Of a DNA stretch of 64,000 nucleotides, positions 11,858 to 21,757 are shown in pieces. Position numbers and translations under genes: made by a program. This DNA comes from Pollenia angustigena (lineage: Eukaryota > Arthropoda > Insecta > Diptera > Polleniidae). The first letter of the stretch is position 1, and every line of letters starts with the position of its first letter. The stretch covers positions 19,430,945-19,494,944 of the forward strand of contig OV884059.1 in NCBI GenBank assembly GCA_930367215.1, given 5' to 3'. The notes under the pieces were generated by a model. It was not told where the DNA came from. It did no database searches and was given only the letters and a program-made list of their open reading frames with translations.

Positions 11858-12990
11858 CCCACACCACAATAGTGGAGAGGGTACTATGCAATTGTGCTGA
11901 TGTGTGTAACACTACCAAATGACACTTTCTGAGTCGATTTAACGATGTCCCTTCATCCGGCTGGCTGGTTGTCTGTCAATGTAACCTTGCGCGTAAAGCT
12001 GAAGGTCCACACCATGCGTTCATGCGTAGATGCGTATGATACTTTTTGTGCATTTTATGCGTTTCTAAATTCAAGTTACATCCAATGCGTTTCATGCGCC
12101 AAATTTGTTTTTTTCATCAGCTGTTGTGCTAATATGTTTAACAATTAAAAACATTTTTGCAAGAAATTGAGAGTGTAATTGATATTTTAATATAATTTAT
12201 TTAATAGAATTCATAGGGAAGTAAGCTTTTATTATAAAAGCTTTCGTGATTTTTCACGGTATGAATAAGTTTCCAATTCATGGCATTTGTTAAAAAAAAT
12301 AATAAACACAACAAAGATGACACTCAGAAGATAAAAGTTATCGATAACTAGAATGGCAAATTTTGTTCTTGTTAAATTGTGCTAAAAATTAATTTTAATG
12401 TATTTTATTCATTAAAGTTTATACAATCTTTATAACGAAAGCTTTTTCTCTTATTAAAAACCTTTTTTAATGCAAAAACATAGTTAAAAGTAATCCACCA
12501 CACAAACATATTTATCGATAACATTGAAAATGAAATATGATTTGCCATCCATGGCCATCAATAACAGCTGACTTTTTTTCACCACACATGCGACGGATAC
12601 AAAAGTAGAAAGTAAACCTACTTTCATGCGTTGATGCGTCTATGCATTCTTTGCATTTTGTTGTGTAACTTGTCATACACAATTACACTGATTCAACTTT
12701 TTTGTCAAATGCATAAAAAGGACAGACGCATAGTGTGGACCTTCAGCTTAAAGTACAGGTCGCAATTTTTAAGGTAGTTCGATGAAATTTTGAACATAGG
12801 TTTCAATTGATAAGGACAACGCCTACTAAAAATGGTGGGATCGGTCTATAATTTCACATGTCCTATTCTTTCCGGAATAGTGTTAGTGTCTATAATCCAT
12901 TCTATTATGTTGGTATTTAGATTAAATTTGGACCAGACTTATTTTATTGCAATCTAAATCATCTTACCATTTTTTATTGGAATCGGTCCT
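11858..12990. repeat. second TATACCC-type dispersed repeat, split by a MITE
   Basis: Begins ATACCCACACCACAATAGTG and AGAGGGTACTATG, continues to CTTGCGCG, is split by the MITE at 11997-12748, and resumes with AAAGTACAGGTCGCAATTTT and GGTGGGATCGGTCTATAATT. The phrase structure resembles dispersed repeats I know from calyptrate fly genomes. Non-coding; right border approximate. Confidence 0.55.
11997..12748. mobile_element. PIF/Harbinger-like MITE with ATGCGT subterminal motifs, TAA duplication
   Basis: Ends AGCTGAAGGTCCACAC and GTGTGGACCTTCAGCT, perfect inverted copies, flanked by TAA (11994-11996, 12749-12751). Removing element and one TAA restores GCGTAAAGTACAGG, the continuous sequence of the host repeat. 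Both subterminal zones carry several ATGCGT phrases. The inside is non-coding. Confidence 0.85.
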
Positions 12991-12996
12991 ACTTTA

Positions 12997-13315
12997 GGCC
13001 GGGATTCACTATCCTGAGACTAATCTGATGGAATTCTATCCGACACAAAAAAATGTCACCAAATCTATTGTCAATGCCACACTATCCCACAAAAATGATG
13101 CCATCTCAAATGACTCAGCTACTTAACAAGAAAATGCAACTCTGATCGCATAGAAACTATCATTTTATGAAAATTTTCATAAACATTTGCAAGTCGGACA
13201 CACTTGTCAAAAAATTTGTCACTTAATTAATTTTAAAGCCACACCATCTTACTTTATGAGCAAACACGATTTTTTTGACAAATCGAAAGACTGAATAGAA
13301 TAGTGTATCGCCGGT
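12997..13315. mobile_element. MITE with GGCCGGGATTCACTAT-type ends, TTA duplication
   Basis: Left end GGCCGGGATTCACTAT, inverted right end ACCGGCGATACACTAT (11 of 16 alike), flanked by TTA at 12994-12996 and 13316-13318. Non-coding, consistent with a degraded PIF/Harbinger MITE. Confidence 0.6.
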
Positions 13316-13433
13316 TTATGTATGCTTTTTTATTTTATGGCGAAATTATGGTACAATTTATGTCAATTTTGTACAATTTTGCCACTGAGGCGGTACAATT
13401 TCAGAATTGTCAGATCCTAACAGTGGTGTGTTT

Positions 13434-14157
13434 AGGAATTTCTTCCAATAAAAAGCTTTTAATATGTTTAAGAAGCACTTTGTCAAAGCTTCTTTCTTTG
13501 CTTAATTTGATAAAATTTTCGATTCTTGAATCCATAAAAATATTCTGAAACCATATTACACACATTTTCGTCCAACTACATACATAAATGTAAATTTCAA
13601 TACACAAAGCGTTGTTTGACAGAGTGCGTTGTTAAATAAGCAAAAATCATATCACAACTGTAAAAGTCATACACGCACTTTCTAATAGAATATGTACAAA
13701 TATATTTTCTAAAAGATAACAATTTTGTTTATACGCGGGTTGCTATTTATATTGGGAAAAAAAGAAGATGAAGAGTGTAGTCTATGCGTTTCTTCAATTG
13801 TGCTGTTTTTTTAATTCCACATTTATGATTTTTAATAAATTATTTTCCTTTAAGCCTGATCCTCTGTTCACCATTTCACGTGAAATGCTGTCAAAACGCA
13901 TATGAAAAAACGTGTGCGGAATATCTATGAAATAATGTTGATAGAGTTGTACTCTGTTCATTTTGTGAAAAAGTTCCGAAAAGTTTCTGGCAACATTTTT
14001 TTACAACTGCGAAATAATGTAAGCTGCACTTATTTCACGTGGAATTTTAAGCAAAAGCAAAAAAGTATGTACTGATTATTATATACGAAATAAAAAATTA
14101 AAATACCACAACCGGTAACAGTTTCTTATCCATATTTATTTTCTTTTTTATTAAAAA
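13434..14157. other. AT-rich DNA, fragments only
   Basis: No gene. Bases about 13930-14045 contain GTACTCTGTTCA and TTTGTGAAAAA phrases related to the foldback MITE at 15277-15710. Confidence 0.4.
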
Positions 14158-15252
14158 CAAGTTAGACTGCTATATTCGGCTGTGCCGAATCTTTGATACC
14201 CTCCACCGACAGTTCGAATGTTTAAGGAGTAATATATGTATGATGTTATTATTATCTTAAACTGTGACGATCTGTTATTAATTATGGTTTTAGGCGACTA
14301 AACTGTTTTCCGGTAGTAGGGTTTATATGGGGCCTAGGGTAAATTATGGACCGATCATCACGAAATTTCACAGCGTCATTTCTAGTCCTTTAAAACTGTG
14401 ACGTACCAATTTCTGTTATGCTAGCATTATTAATTATGGTGTTAGGTGTACTAAAATGTTTTCCGGGAGTAGGGTTTCTATGGGCCCTAGGGTAAATTAT
14501 GTACGGATCTTCACGAAATTTCCCAGTATCATTTGCAGTCGTACAAAACTGTGACGAGCCAAAATTTGTTATGATTGCATTATTTTTTACGGTTTTAGGC
14601 GTACTAAACTGTTTTCCGGGAGTAGGGTTTCTATGGGCCCTAGAGTAAATTATGTACCGATCTTCACGAAATTTCCCAGTATCATTTGTAGTCCTACAAA
14701 ACTGTGACGAGCCAAAATTTGTTATGATTGCATTATTTTTTACGGTTTTAGGCGTACTAAACTGTTTTCCGGGAGTAGGGTTTCTATGGGGCCTAGGGTA
14801 AATTATGGCGGGATCATCACGAAATTTAACAGCGTGATTTCCAGTCAACTAAAACAAATTTTTGCAAAATCTTATCTCATTCCGTGCCTTGTTCCAGCAT
14901 TTATGTTATTTTTTGTAACAAAATTATCAATTTTTTTAGGTGGTGGTTCCACATTTTGATTCATAGCTCTGGTCCTACTGAACCGATTTTGCTGGATTTC
15001 AATCCCAAACTGCTTAGGATAACTACAATCAATTTGGCACCAAGTTTGTTCATTTCTTTTGAGTTGTTCGAAAGTGAGCGTGTTTTCAACAGACGGACAG
15101 ACAGACGGGCACGGCTAAATCGACTTAGAATTACTCAAGGACCCAGAATATATATACTTTATGGGGTCTGAGATGAATAATAAAAAAGTTTCACACGGAA
15201 TGACAAACTTAATATACCCTCTTCACAACTAATTGTGGTGGAGGGTATAAAA
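14158..15252 (+). mobile_element. TATACCC repeat element, copy 1
   Basis: Starts with GCTATATTCGGCTGTGCCG and GATACCCTCCACCGAC, and ends CTAATTGTGGTGGAGGG, so CCCTCCACC/GGTGGAGGG form inverted ends. Inside, a unit of about 153 bases (phrase GGGGCCTAGGGTAAATTATG) is repeated four times between about 14310 and 14830. After it comes GGACAGACAGACGGGCACGG and TATATACTTTATGGGGTC, phrases like those of a dispersed Drosophila repeat. The long minus-strand ORF here only reflects the unit being divisible by three. Confidence 0.7.
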
Positions 15253-15276
15253 ATTATTTTTAGTAAAATGCATGTG

Positions 15277-15710
15277 GGGTTTGTTTACATACGCAAAACA
15301 ATGTCGCATACTTTGTAGGAATAAAATTGTCAAATTGTACAAACTCGCATGATAGGTAACATGTCAAAATTTTCGTGTAAAATAATTAATGTTGCTCAAC
15401 ATTTTTCACAAATTTGAACAGAGTACTAGGCTTTAGAATCAAGGTTAGTTTTGAGACTAACAGTTTCTTTAACAGCTGTGATATTGTTACGTTACTGCCT
15501 TTCATAACGTTTTGGTTTATTTGCTTTATAATAAACCGTTTGATAATAATACACAACACTTTATAATTAGTACTTAAGCCTAGTACTCTGTTCAAAGTTG
15601 TGAAAAATGTTGAGCAACATTGATTATTCCACACGAAAATTTTGACATTTATCAATGTTAATAATCTTGCGAGTTTGTACAAGTATGCTTCATTGTTTCG
15701 TGTATGTAAA
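15277..15710. mobile_element. foldback MITE
   Basis: Left arm: GTTTACATACGCAAAACAAT, GTACAAACTCGC, ATTTTCGTGT and TGTTGCTCAACATTTTTCAC, up to AACAGAGTACTAGGC (15425). Right arm (15575-15710) holds the same phrases inverted. The loop of about 150 bases is non-coding. ORFs on either strand are by-products. Confidence 0.6.
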
Positions 15711-16079
15711 CCCTGCAAATAATAGGACCAGTCCAAACACGCGTGTAAAGAGTAGTCCACAAGGGACCAGGACTAGTCCACAAGTAACTCAAACGTATGG
15801 AAAAAACCTGGTCTATTTAACATTACGATGTCCTAGGAGAGGACCATATACGCAGCTTTGGACCACTAAAAAGTAGTTTTAAAACAACTCCATGGTATAC
15901 TCAAGAGGATTAGTTTTGAAGTCGATTAAAAACAAAAGCATGTCGTTAAAAAACGAAGACATGTCGTCTCGCCACAAACACTTTTTATAACATGGTCCAT
16001 GCTTACATTACATCAGACCAGTCCATGGAGTTGTCCATTTTATCAAAATGGATCAGGTGGTCCAAGGTTATTTGCAGGG
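15711..16079. mobile_element. CCCTGCAAATAA element, copy 2
   Basis: Starts CCCTGCAAATAATAGG and ends TTATTTGCAGGG. It is the inverted counterpart of 7571-7944, alike over its whole 369 bases. It lies at the right edge of the foldback MITE; the sequence after it (ACTATTGCTTTTTGTTTATG) resembles the MITE's arm, so it probably inserted into that arm. Confidence 0.7.
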
Positions 16080-16404
16080 GTATACTATTGCTTTTTGTTT
16101 ATGTGTGGGAAAAACATATGACGCGTTTTTAAACGTTCTATAAGTGCATCAACGTGCTTACAGTACGATGCGGTACATAACGGGTAAAGCAACGTTCACC
16201 TGACTGAGCCTTAATACAAAATTTTAAAAACGTAAACACAATGTTTTCTTAATGAAAATTCGTATTATTAACAAGATTTTTTTTTACTTTTTAAATTTGA
16301 CTTAAGATGTTTTGTCAAAATGTCACAGAAATAAGTTTATCGTTACTAGGGTTGGCTAACTTTTATGTACAAAAATGGTTGTTTTAATTGATTTTTATAC
16401 TCTA

Positions 16405-16999
16405 CAGACTGAAAGAAAACTGTTTCAAATATTAAAATGATTATGTCTTAAAAAAATTTTCCTTGGGTAAATGAAAATTTTCATTGTCTAAATGAAATTT
16501 CATAGTTATAATGAAATATATAGTTTCCTTAAAAAAATGTTTAATCGTTAATCTAAAATGTAAGATTTAATTATTTCATACATCTATTGTAATATGCCAT
16601 TAAATTTATGAAATCAAAAGTTTTTTTATGAACCAAAAACTTTCAATCACGTTGTTATTGTTGTTATGGACAATTTAATCTCATATTTACGCTTAAAAAC
16701 TACACTGCCCCGGTAGGCTAGCTGGTAGTGCGCTAATCTATCATCACCGAGGTTGCGCGATGGATTCCCGCCAGGGACAGAAAAAATAAAAAAAATAAGA
16801 AAAAATAATATAAAAAATAATTGAAAGTATTCATCCAATGAATAATATTCATAGATCTAATGTAATGTTTAATTAAATACATTTTAATAAAACAGGTTTC
16901 ATTGATCCAACGAAGCGCTGCATAGGTTTCTTTTTAATGCAATTTTCTATGGGATTAATGTCAAAATTCATTGGTATTGCGAAGAAAATTCTTTCAGTG
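16405..16999. mobile_element. TA-flanked MITE carrying a SINE
   Basis: CAGACTGAAAG at the left and CTTTCAGTG at the right form short inverted ends, each next to TA (16403-16404, 17000-17001), as in Tc1/mariner-type elements. The inside is AT-rich and non-coding apart from the SINE at 16706. Confidence 0.45.
16706..16830 (+). repeat. tRNA-derived SINE, copy 1
   Basis: The body opens TGCCCCGGTAGGCTAGCTGG, which reads as an acceptor strand and an A-box/D-arm. It is followed at about the right distance by a T-arm with 4 of 5 stem pairs (GCGCG/CCCGC) around the 7-base loop ATGGATT, and closes CAGGGACA, which can partly pair with the start. An A-rich tail of about 45 bases follows. The same body is found inverted at 31790-31895, so this is a dispersed SINE and not a tRNA gene. 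Confidence 0.6.
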
Positions 17000-17181
17000 T
17001 ACAAGAAAAATAATATTTGGTTTGTATTTTTTATTGCAAATACATATAATTCTTATTTTTGAGTTTAATTTTTTTTTAAATACTTGTTTTTTAATTGGTA
17101 TATAATGAATTTTTCTGGATAATAATAATTAGCGATGAGATTTTCATGCACTAAAAAATTTTAAATATGCGCTTAAAATAT

Positions 17182-17825
17182 GCTTTTGATAAAGTCAATC
17201 GTAACCTTCTTCTCTGTAAACTGGACTCACTTGGTCTAAATTCGAACAGCCTTAATTGGATCAAAACATACCTGTGTGATCGAACACAGACTGTCCGATT
17301 TAAAAATAAATCTTCTAAGATCATACATGTTATTTCTGATGTACCTCAAGGAAGCCATCTTGGACCTATTCTTTTTATCTTGTTTATTAATGATCTTCCA
17401 ACAATAATAAAATACTGTAACATTTTATTGTACGCTGATGATGTCAAAATTTTCTTTAGCTATAAAAACCCATACGAACATATTTTTCTTCAAAACGATC
17501 TTGATAATTTTTATCAGTGGTGTAAATCTAATCTTATGGATCTTAATCCTCCGATTCTTTAGGAGGAACTGCGTTAATGATCATTACGTTTTAGGAGAGC
17601 ATAAACTGGATCTAGTTGATGTTTTTCTCGATCTTGGAGTTTTACTCGATCCAAAACTGAGTTTTGTTCCACATATTCATATGACCGTCAATAAAGCCAG
17701 AGGTGTTCTTGCCTTTATCAAACGATGGGCAAGGGAGTTTACCGATCCCGATATTACAAAACAGCTGTATACCTCACTTGTAAGACCGATCCTTGAATAT
17801 GGATCCGTAATTTGGGACCCGCAAT
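17182..17825 (+). pseudogene. LINE reverse transcriptase, first part
   Basis: This is the reverse transcriptase of a non-LTR retrotransposon, probably Jockey-type. It reads FDKVNRNLLLCKL, then VPQGSHLGPILFILFINDLP, then the catalytic motif LLYADDVKIF, and after a frameshift near 17550 the thumb region (FLDLGVLLDPKLSF, LVRPILEYGSVIW). The N-terminal half of the ORF is missing (5'-truncated) and a hAT element interrupts it after the codon for WDPQ. The reading resumes at 19252. Confidence 0.85.
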
Positions 17826-19243
17826 TAGGGTTGCCATACGTACTGTTTTAAGCAGTACATGTACTGATTTTTTGCAGTTGTACTGTTTTATGCACAACTC
17901 CTAAAACAGTACTGTTTTTTTTTTGCTCAGTCTATATTTAACAGAACTGGCTTACAAAAAATTATGTTGTGTTAAAAAAAAAAGTTCTAAAATAATAAGA
18001 GTTTTTACGCTGTGGTCATTGTTTTCTCATAAATACACAGTAGAAATCTAAATTATAATGGGTGGCTCGTAGCAGTGGTATATTTTCGTGTTGTTATGAT
18101 TTTATGGCTACCTCTTTCAATAGTCTTTCCCTTTCCATACCTGAGAAAGACAAAAAAAAATCTAAATTTTTTTAAGTACTAAAAAATACTTATTCCAACA
18201 CAATTATCGTTGATTTTTAGAACTTTTTTAATTTTCGGGCATGTTCTGGAAATCGAAATCACGTAAAATTGAAAACAAACAAATTTGGAAAATTATCCGT
18301 GTTCAAAATTTATAAAAATACCTAATACCTTTGAGGACCACTTTTCTTTACCTAAACTACTGAAATAAGAAAAAGATAAGCAAATTTTTACAAAAATTTT
18401 TTTTAAAATATTCATCGTTTTCAATTGCACTTGATTTTAAATATTTTCAGATTTTGTGAAATAAAAATAAACCAAACTATTTTTTTTTTGGATTTTATAG
18501 ATAAATGGCCAATTTCACCAAGTTCAGGTTTAATTAACTTTCATTATAAAAGTCAAAAAACCCATTGTTTTAGTAATAGTTAATTATAGCTGAATTTGGT
18601 AAAATTAGCCGTAAATAATTTAAAAATTATTTAAAATTGGAAAATTAATTTAGGAAACAAACATTTTCTCAAATTCTATATGATTTGTGCAACTATGTGT
18701 GTAGTGAAAATTGCTTTAAATACGAATATGTTTAAAGAAAATCGTACTTACAAAATCAATGAGTTGATTGTTTTGAGCTAAGTACGGCTTTTCTCCTTTC
18801 TTATATGGCTTACAGCAATGTTATGGTTTTCCTGGCCAAATGCTTCGTTTGTAGTGTTTGCTTTTTAAACGCAAATGGAGTAATTTCATATGTATATTTA
18901 TGAAATGCCATAAACTGGAAATAATTCCTTTGACGTTACACATTTTAAGTGTATTTCTTTCTTTATATAATTGTTGTTGCATATTCAATCAAAAGCTTAA
19001 AATATTTACCCCAATTTCACCAAGTTCAGTTAAAACTAAATATTACTTTAACTTCCAGCTTACAATATGTTTTGACAGCTTGAACTGATAGTTAATTATA
19101 GCTGAACTTGGTGATATTGGGGGTTACTTATTAAAACAAATGGTAATGTTGTCGTCAAAAAAAATGTACTGTTTTTTTCTTGATTGTACTGTTTTTATGT
19201 ATTGAATGTACTGTTTTTCCGAATTTAAAATCTGGCTACCCTA
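17826..19243. mobile_element. hAT element with GTACTGTTTT subterminal arrays, inserted in a LINE
   Basis: Ends TAGGGTTGCCATACG and (inverted) TAGGGTAGCCAGATT, flanked by a perfect 8-bp duplication CCCGCAAT (17818-17825, 19244-19251). GTACTGTTTT recurs many times near each end. The inside is AT-rich; TTCACCAAGTTCAG phrases occur near 18515 and 19015 and inverted nearby. No transposase. Confidence 0.85.
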
Positions 19244-19251
19244 CCCGCAAT

Positions 19252-19667
19252 ACAACGTACATAGTAACCATATCGAATCTGTTCAAAAACAATTTCTTCT
19301 ATTTTGTCTGCGAGGTTAACAATGGAATCCGTCTATAAATCTACCATCATATCCAAATAGACTTAGTCTAATTAAACTACCAACTTTAAAAAGCCGAAGA
19401 ATTATGCTAAATGTATCCTTTATGTTAAATATAATTAATGGGGATATTTCATCAGAGTTTCTTTTGGAAAATATTAATTTCAATGTCCCTCAAAGACCTA
19501 CTCGTTACTTTTGCCCCATAGCATTACCATTTTTTCACAGCAATTACGCAAATGCTGATCCATGGCGGAGAGTTGGAAAAGATTTTAATGACTTGTATAA
19601 ATTAATTGATTTCTCATTAACCTCTACAATTGTAAAACGAAACATAGTAATTTATTTAAACACTTAA
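19252..19667 (+). pseudogene. LINE reverse transcriptase, C-terminal part
   Basis: Continues the LINE cut at 17825: HIESVQKQFLLFCLRG, LPSYPNRLSLIKLPTLKSRR, then the 87-residue open part from 19404 with IINGDISSEFLLENINFNVP and ALPFFHSNYANADPW, ending at a stop. The match to the C-terminal domain of insect Jockey-type LINEs is clear from the 'SVQKQFLLF' and 'R..NY' phrases. One in-frame stop lies near 19318. Confidence 0.8.
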
Positions 19668-19761
19668 AACAAAAAACTGTATATTTTTTTATTATTCTAC
19701 ATATGTAAATTTTTTTTTATGTCACATTGTATAGTCTGTAAGGATGTAATCCATAGACTTA

Positions 19762-19990
19762 GGCTGGGTTTTTGAGATCTCAGTTAAACTAGGTTTAGTT
19801 AATCTGAAAATTGATTTGTGCCGCCAATACCAAGTTTTAAAACAAAATGTTGCCGGAACAGCGCAGTCTTGCTTAAAATGTGGGTCTTTAATGAAATAAT
19901 AGAACAAAAAATCAAATTTCACCGGAAAATCCGAGTTGCAGAGAACGTTAAACTAAGTTTAAACTTAATCCCCATCTCAAAAACCCGTCC
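19762..19990. mobile_element. PIF/Harbinger-like MITE in LINE 3' UTR, TTA duplication
   Basis: Ends GGCTGGGTTTTTGAGATC and (inverted) GGACGGGTTTTTGAGATG, flanked by TTA (19759-19761, 19991-19993). Further inverted GTTTAGTTTAAC-like phrases lie inside. After it the LINE resumes with its AATAAATAAATAAAAAA tail to about 20030. Confidence 0.8.
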
Positions 19991-20299
19991 TTAATAAATA
20001 AATAAATAAAAAAAAAAAACAAAAACAAAAATTTTAAAAAATTAAGTCTATTGTTATTCAAATATGTTTAAAAAACTTAAAAACTAATTTAAATTTTTGT
20101 CTGTTTAAATTAATAAGTACTGTTTTAACAAAAGTAAGACTTTGTCTGCAAAAAACTTTTGTACACGGAAAATTATCTCTCAACGTCAACCGAAGTTATA
20201 GGACCATACTTGAAGAATGCCAACGCATTTGGAACAAATTTATTTTCAGATCGCACTTTGATTCCAGATCAGATCAAAAAAAATATATACTTGAAATTA

Positions 20300-20802
20300 A
20301 TTTAATGTTTTGAAATCCTCAATTTTTTTTGCAAAACGTTTTAGATTTTTTTTTTTAATTTGTTGGGCTATTCTTCCTTCCAAATTGTTCATTTTAGTTT
20401 CTGCAATATCAATATCATTTAACTTGAGTATTAAGTGAACTAAATCCCTCCTAATTAGTTATTGATTCGCCAGTATATCCGTAATTGGATAATACAAATG
20501 CTAATCTGCTGATGTTATTTGAATTTAATATTTCTTTTACTTTTTTCATTGCATAATCATCGATATCAACAAGCTCTTCTAAAATTCTGGAGCATCTAGC
20601 CAGGCCACTATCTTGTTACTACTGGCTGCGGTGGAAGGGGAATCACGAAATACATTTAATTAACAATTGCAATATTATCGAATTGGCTTCTAATTTCCTC
20701 TACAACACGGTATAATCCATGTGCCAAGCAAGTAACTTGCAACAGTTTTGTATAAAATATTTTAAACCCATTGAAAGCCTTAACCATGTAAGCTGCTGGA
20801 TC
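20300..20802 (-). pseudogene. hAT transposase relic
   Basis: Read on the minus strand from 20802: [40 protein letters not shown], then IPLPPQPVVTR with a stop at the following tryptophan position, then EELVDIDDYAMKKVKEIL and LAFVLSNYGYTGESITN, and in another frame LNDIDIAETKMNNLEGRIAQ. The order and phrases ([11 protein letters not shown], PxPPxPVxTRW, NFGFxPESIT) match a hAT-type transposase common in insect genomes. Several stops and frameshifts make it dead. The same pieces, more deleted, lie at 35310-35620. Confidence 0.75.
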
Positions 20803-21039
20803 GGTTTAAAATAGAAAGTTATTTTATCAAAATCTTGTAAATCTTGTTTTTAAAACAATGCTTAAAAAGAATTAATTTATTAATTTTACAGTATTTTTTG
20901 GAAGTTTTTTTTTGTGTTTTTAAAATAGAAATTAAAATAAAATCACTCAGAAATATCAAAATTTACAAAAGTATGCATTTTCACCAAAATATGCAACAAC
21001 ATGCAAAAACAAATCGATGCCATTTAAACGCATTCCTTA

Positions 21040-21240
21040 AGGGGGCTCCCATACAAAATGTTCAATGCAGACTGGAAACAATATTAAAAGAAAAAGTGCC
21101 ATAAATGCCCAGGAGTCGCCCCTAAATGTATGACCGACCTCAATTAATTTTTTGTCCTTAACATTTTCTCGAGATATACTTGCCGCTTATCTCCACTTCT
21201 TAGGGGCGCTCCCATACAAATATTGCGTTTTATGAAATTC
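21040..21240 (-). repeat. dispersed repeat with TTGTATGGGAGC phrases
   Basis: On the minus strand this reads ATTTGTATGGGAGCGCC, GTGGAGATAAGCGGCAAGT and GGTCGGTCATACATTTAGG. The same order occurs on the plus strand at 32540-32695. Non-coding; element type unknown. Confidence 0.5.
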
Positions 21241-21312
21241 TTAAATTAATTAAAATATCCGAATAACAATAAAAAAAAGACTTCGAAAAACAGACATACA
21301 ATAGTTATTTAA

Positions 21313-21754
21313 CCCTTCTGCATCCCTTGGATATGTGCCCTTCCTATGATCCTTTGGGTCAATATGACCCAACAATAAAATGTTAACAGCATTTCATATT
21401 TAAGTATAATAAAAACAAAAGCGATTCTATTGATTATTTGACCGAAAAAATGATTGATCGATGATTCTGAATGAAGATGAACTCAATTCAATAGAAAACA
21501 AATTTTAAAGTGGAAATAACCTTGCAATATCGCTTGTTGGGTCATATTGACCCAAAGGATATTAAATGTGTGTATATCGTGTTTTTTGGATGGGGAAGGA
21601 AAAACTAAAATTTTATTATTTTCATTTAAATTTATAATTTTTGTCCCTGTAATGGATAAATTGAAGTTTCACGTCCATATCTTATATTTAAAGGGACAAA
21701 TTTTGCGTTTGAAAACCAAAATTGGGTCAAATTGACCCAAGGAGTGCAGAAGGG
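21313..21754. mobile_element. piggyBac-like MITE, TTAA duplication
   Basis: Ends CCCTTCTGCATCCCTTGG and (inverted) CCCTTCTGCACTCCTTGG, flanked by TTAA (21309-21312, 21755-21758). Just inside each end lies TTGGGTCAATATGACCC or its close variant, itself palindromic (GGGTCA..TGACCC). TTAA plus CCC ends is the piggyBac signature. Inside is non-coding. Confidence 0.85.
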
Positions 21755-21757
21755 TTA

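Larger units (their letters stand above)
11444..13425. mobile_element. hAT element with GGTACAA subterminal arrays
   Basis: Ends CACTGATGGGATTTG and (inverted) CACTGTTAGGATCTG, flanked by GTGTGTAT and GTGTGTTT (11436-11443, 13426-13433), an 8-bp duplication with one change. GGTACAA/TTGTACC phrases fill the zones 11458-11535 and 13345-13400. It carries a TATACCC-type repeat, with a MITE inside that, and a second MITE. Confidence 0.75.
17130..21036 (-). mobile_element. hAT element relic, copy 2, split by a LINE
   Basis: The end at 17130 (TAGCGATGAGATTTTCATGC) matches the inverted right end of the intact-ended copy at 34866-36128. The far side (20930-21036) matches that copy's left part, with AAAATATGCAACA and AAAACAAATCGATGCC. 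The element therefore lies in reverse. A LINE occupies 17182-20030, and hAT transposase remains follow at 20300-20802. The true left terminus is missing. Confidence 0.7.

Noticed and set aside
14390..14848. 152-codon minus-strand ORF with repeated phrases
   Set aside because: It is a translation of three DNA tandem units inside a non-coding repeat element; the same happens at 22601-22813.
15386..15760. 124-codon minus-strand ORF
   Set aside because: It runs through a foldback MITE into a second element; the frame is a by-product of the inverted arms.
16706..16779. Functional tRNA gene
   Set aside because: T-loop has lost TTC, a stem pair is broken, an A-rich tail follows and a second dispersed copy exists, so a SINE is the better explanation.
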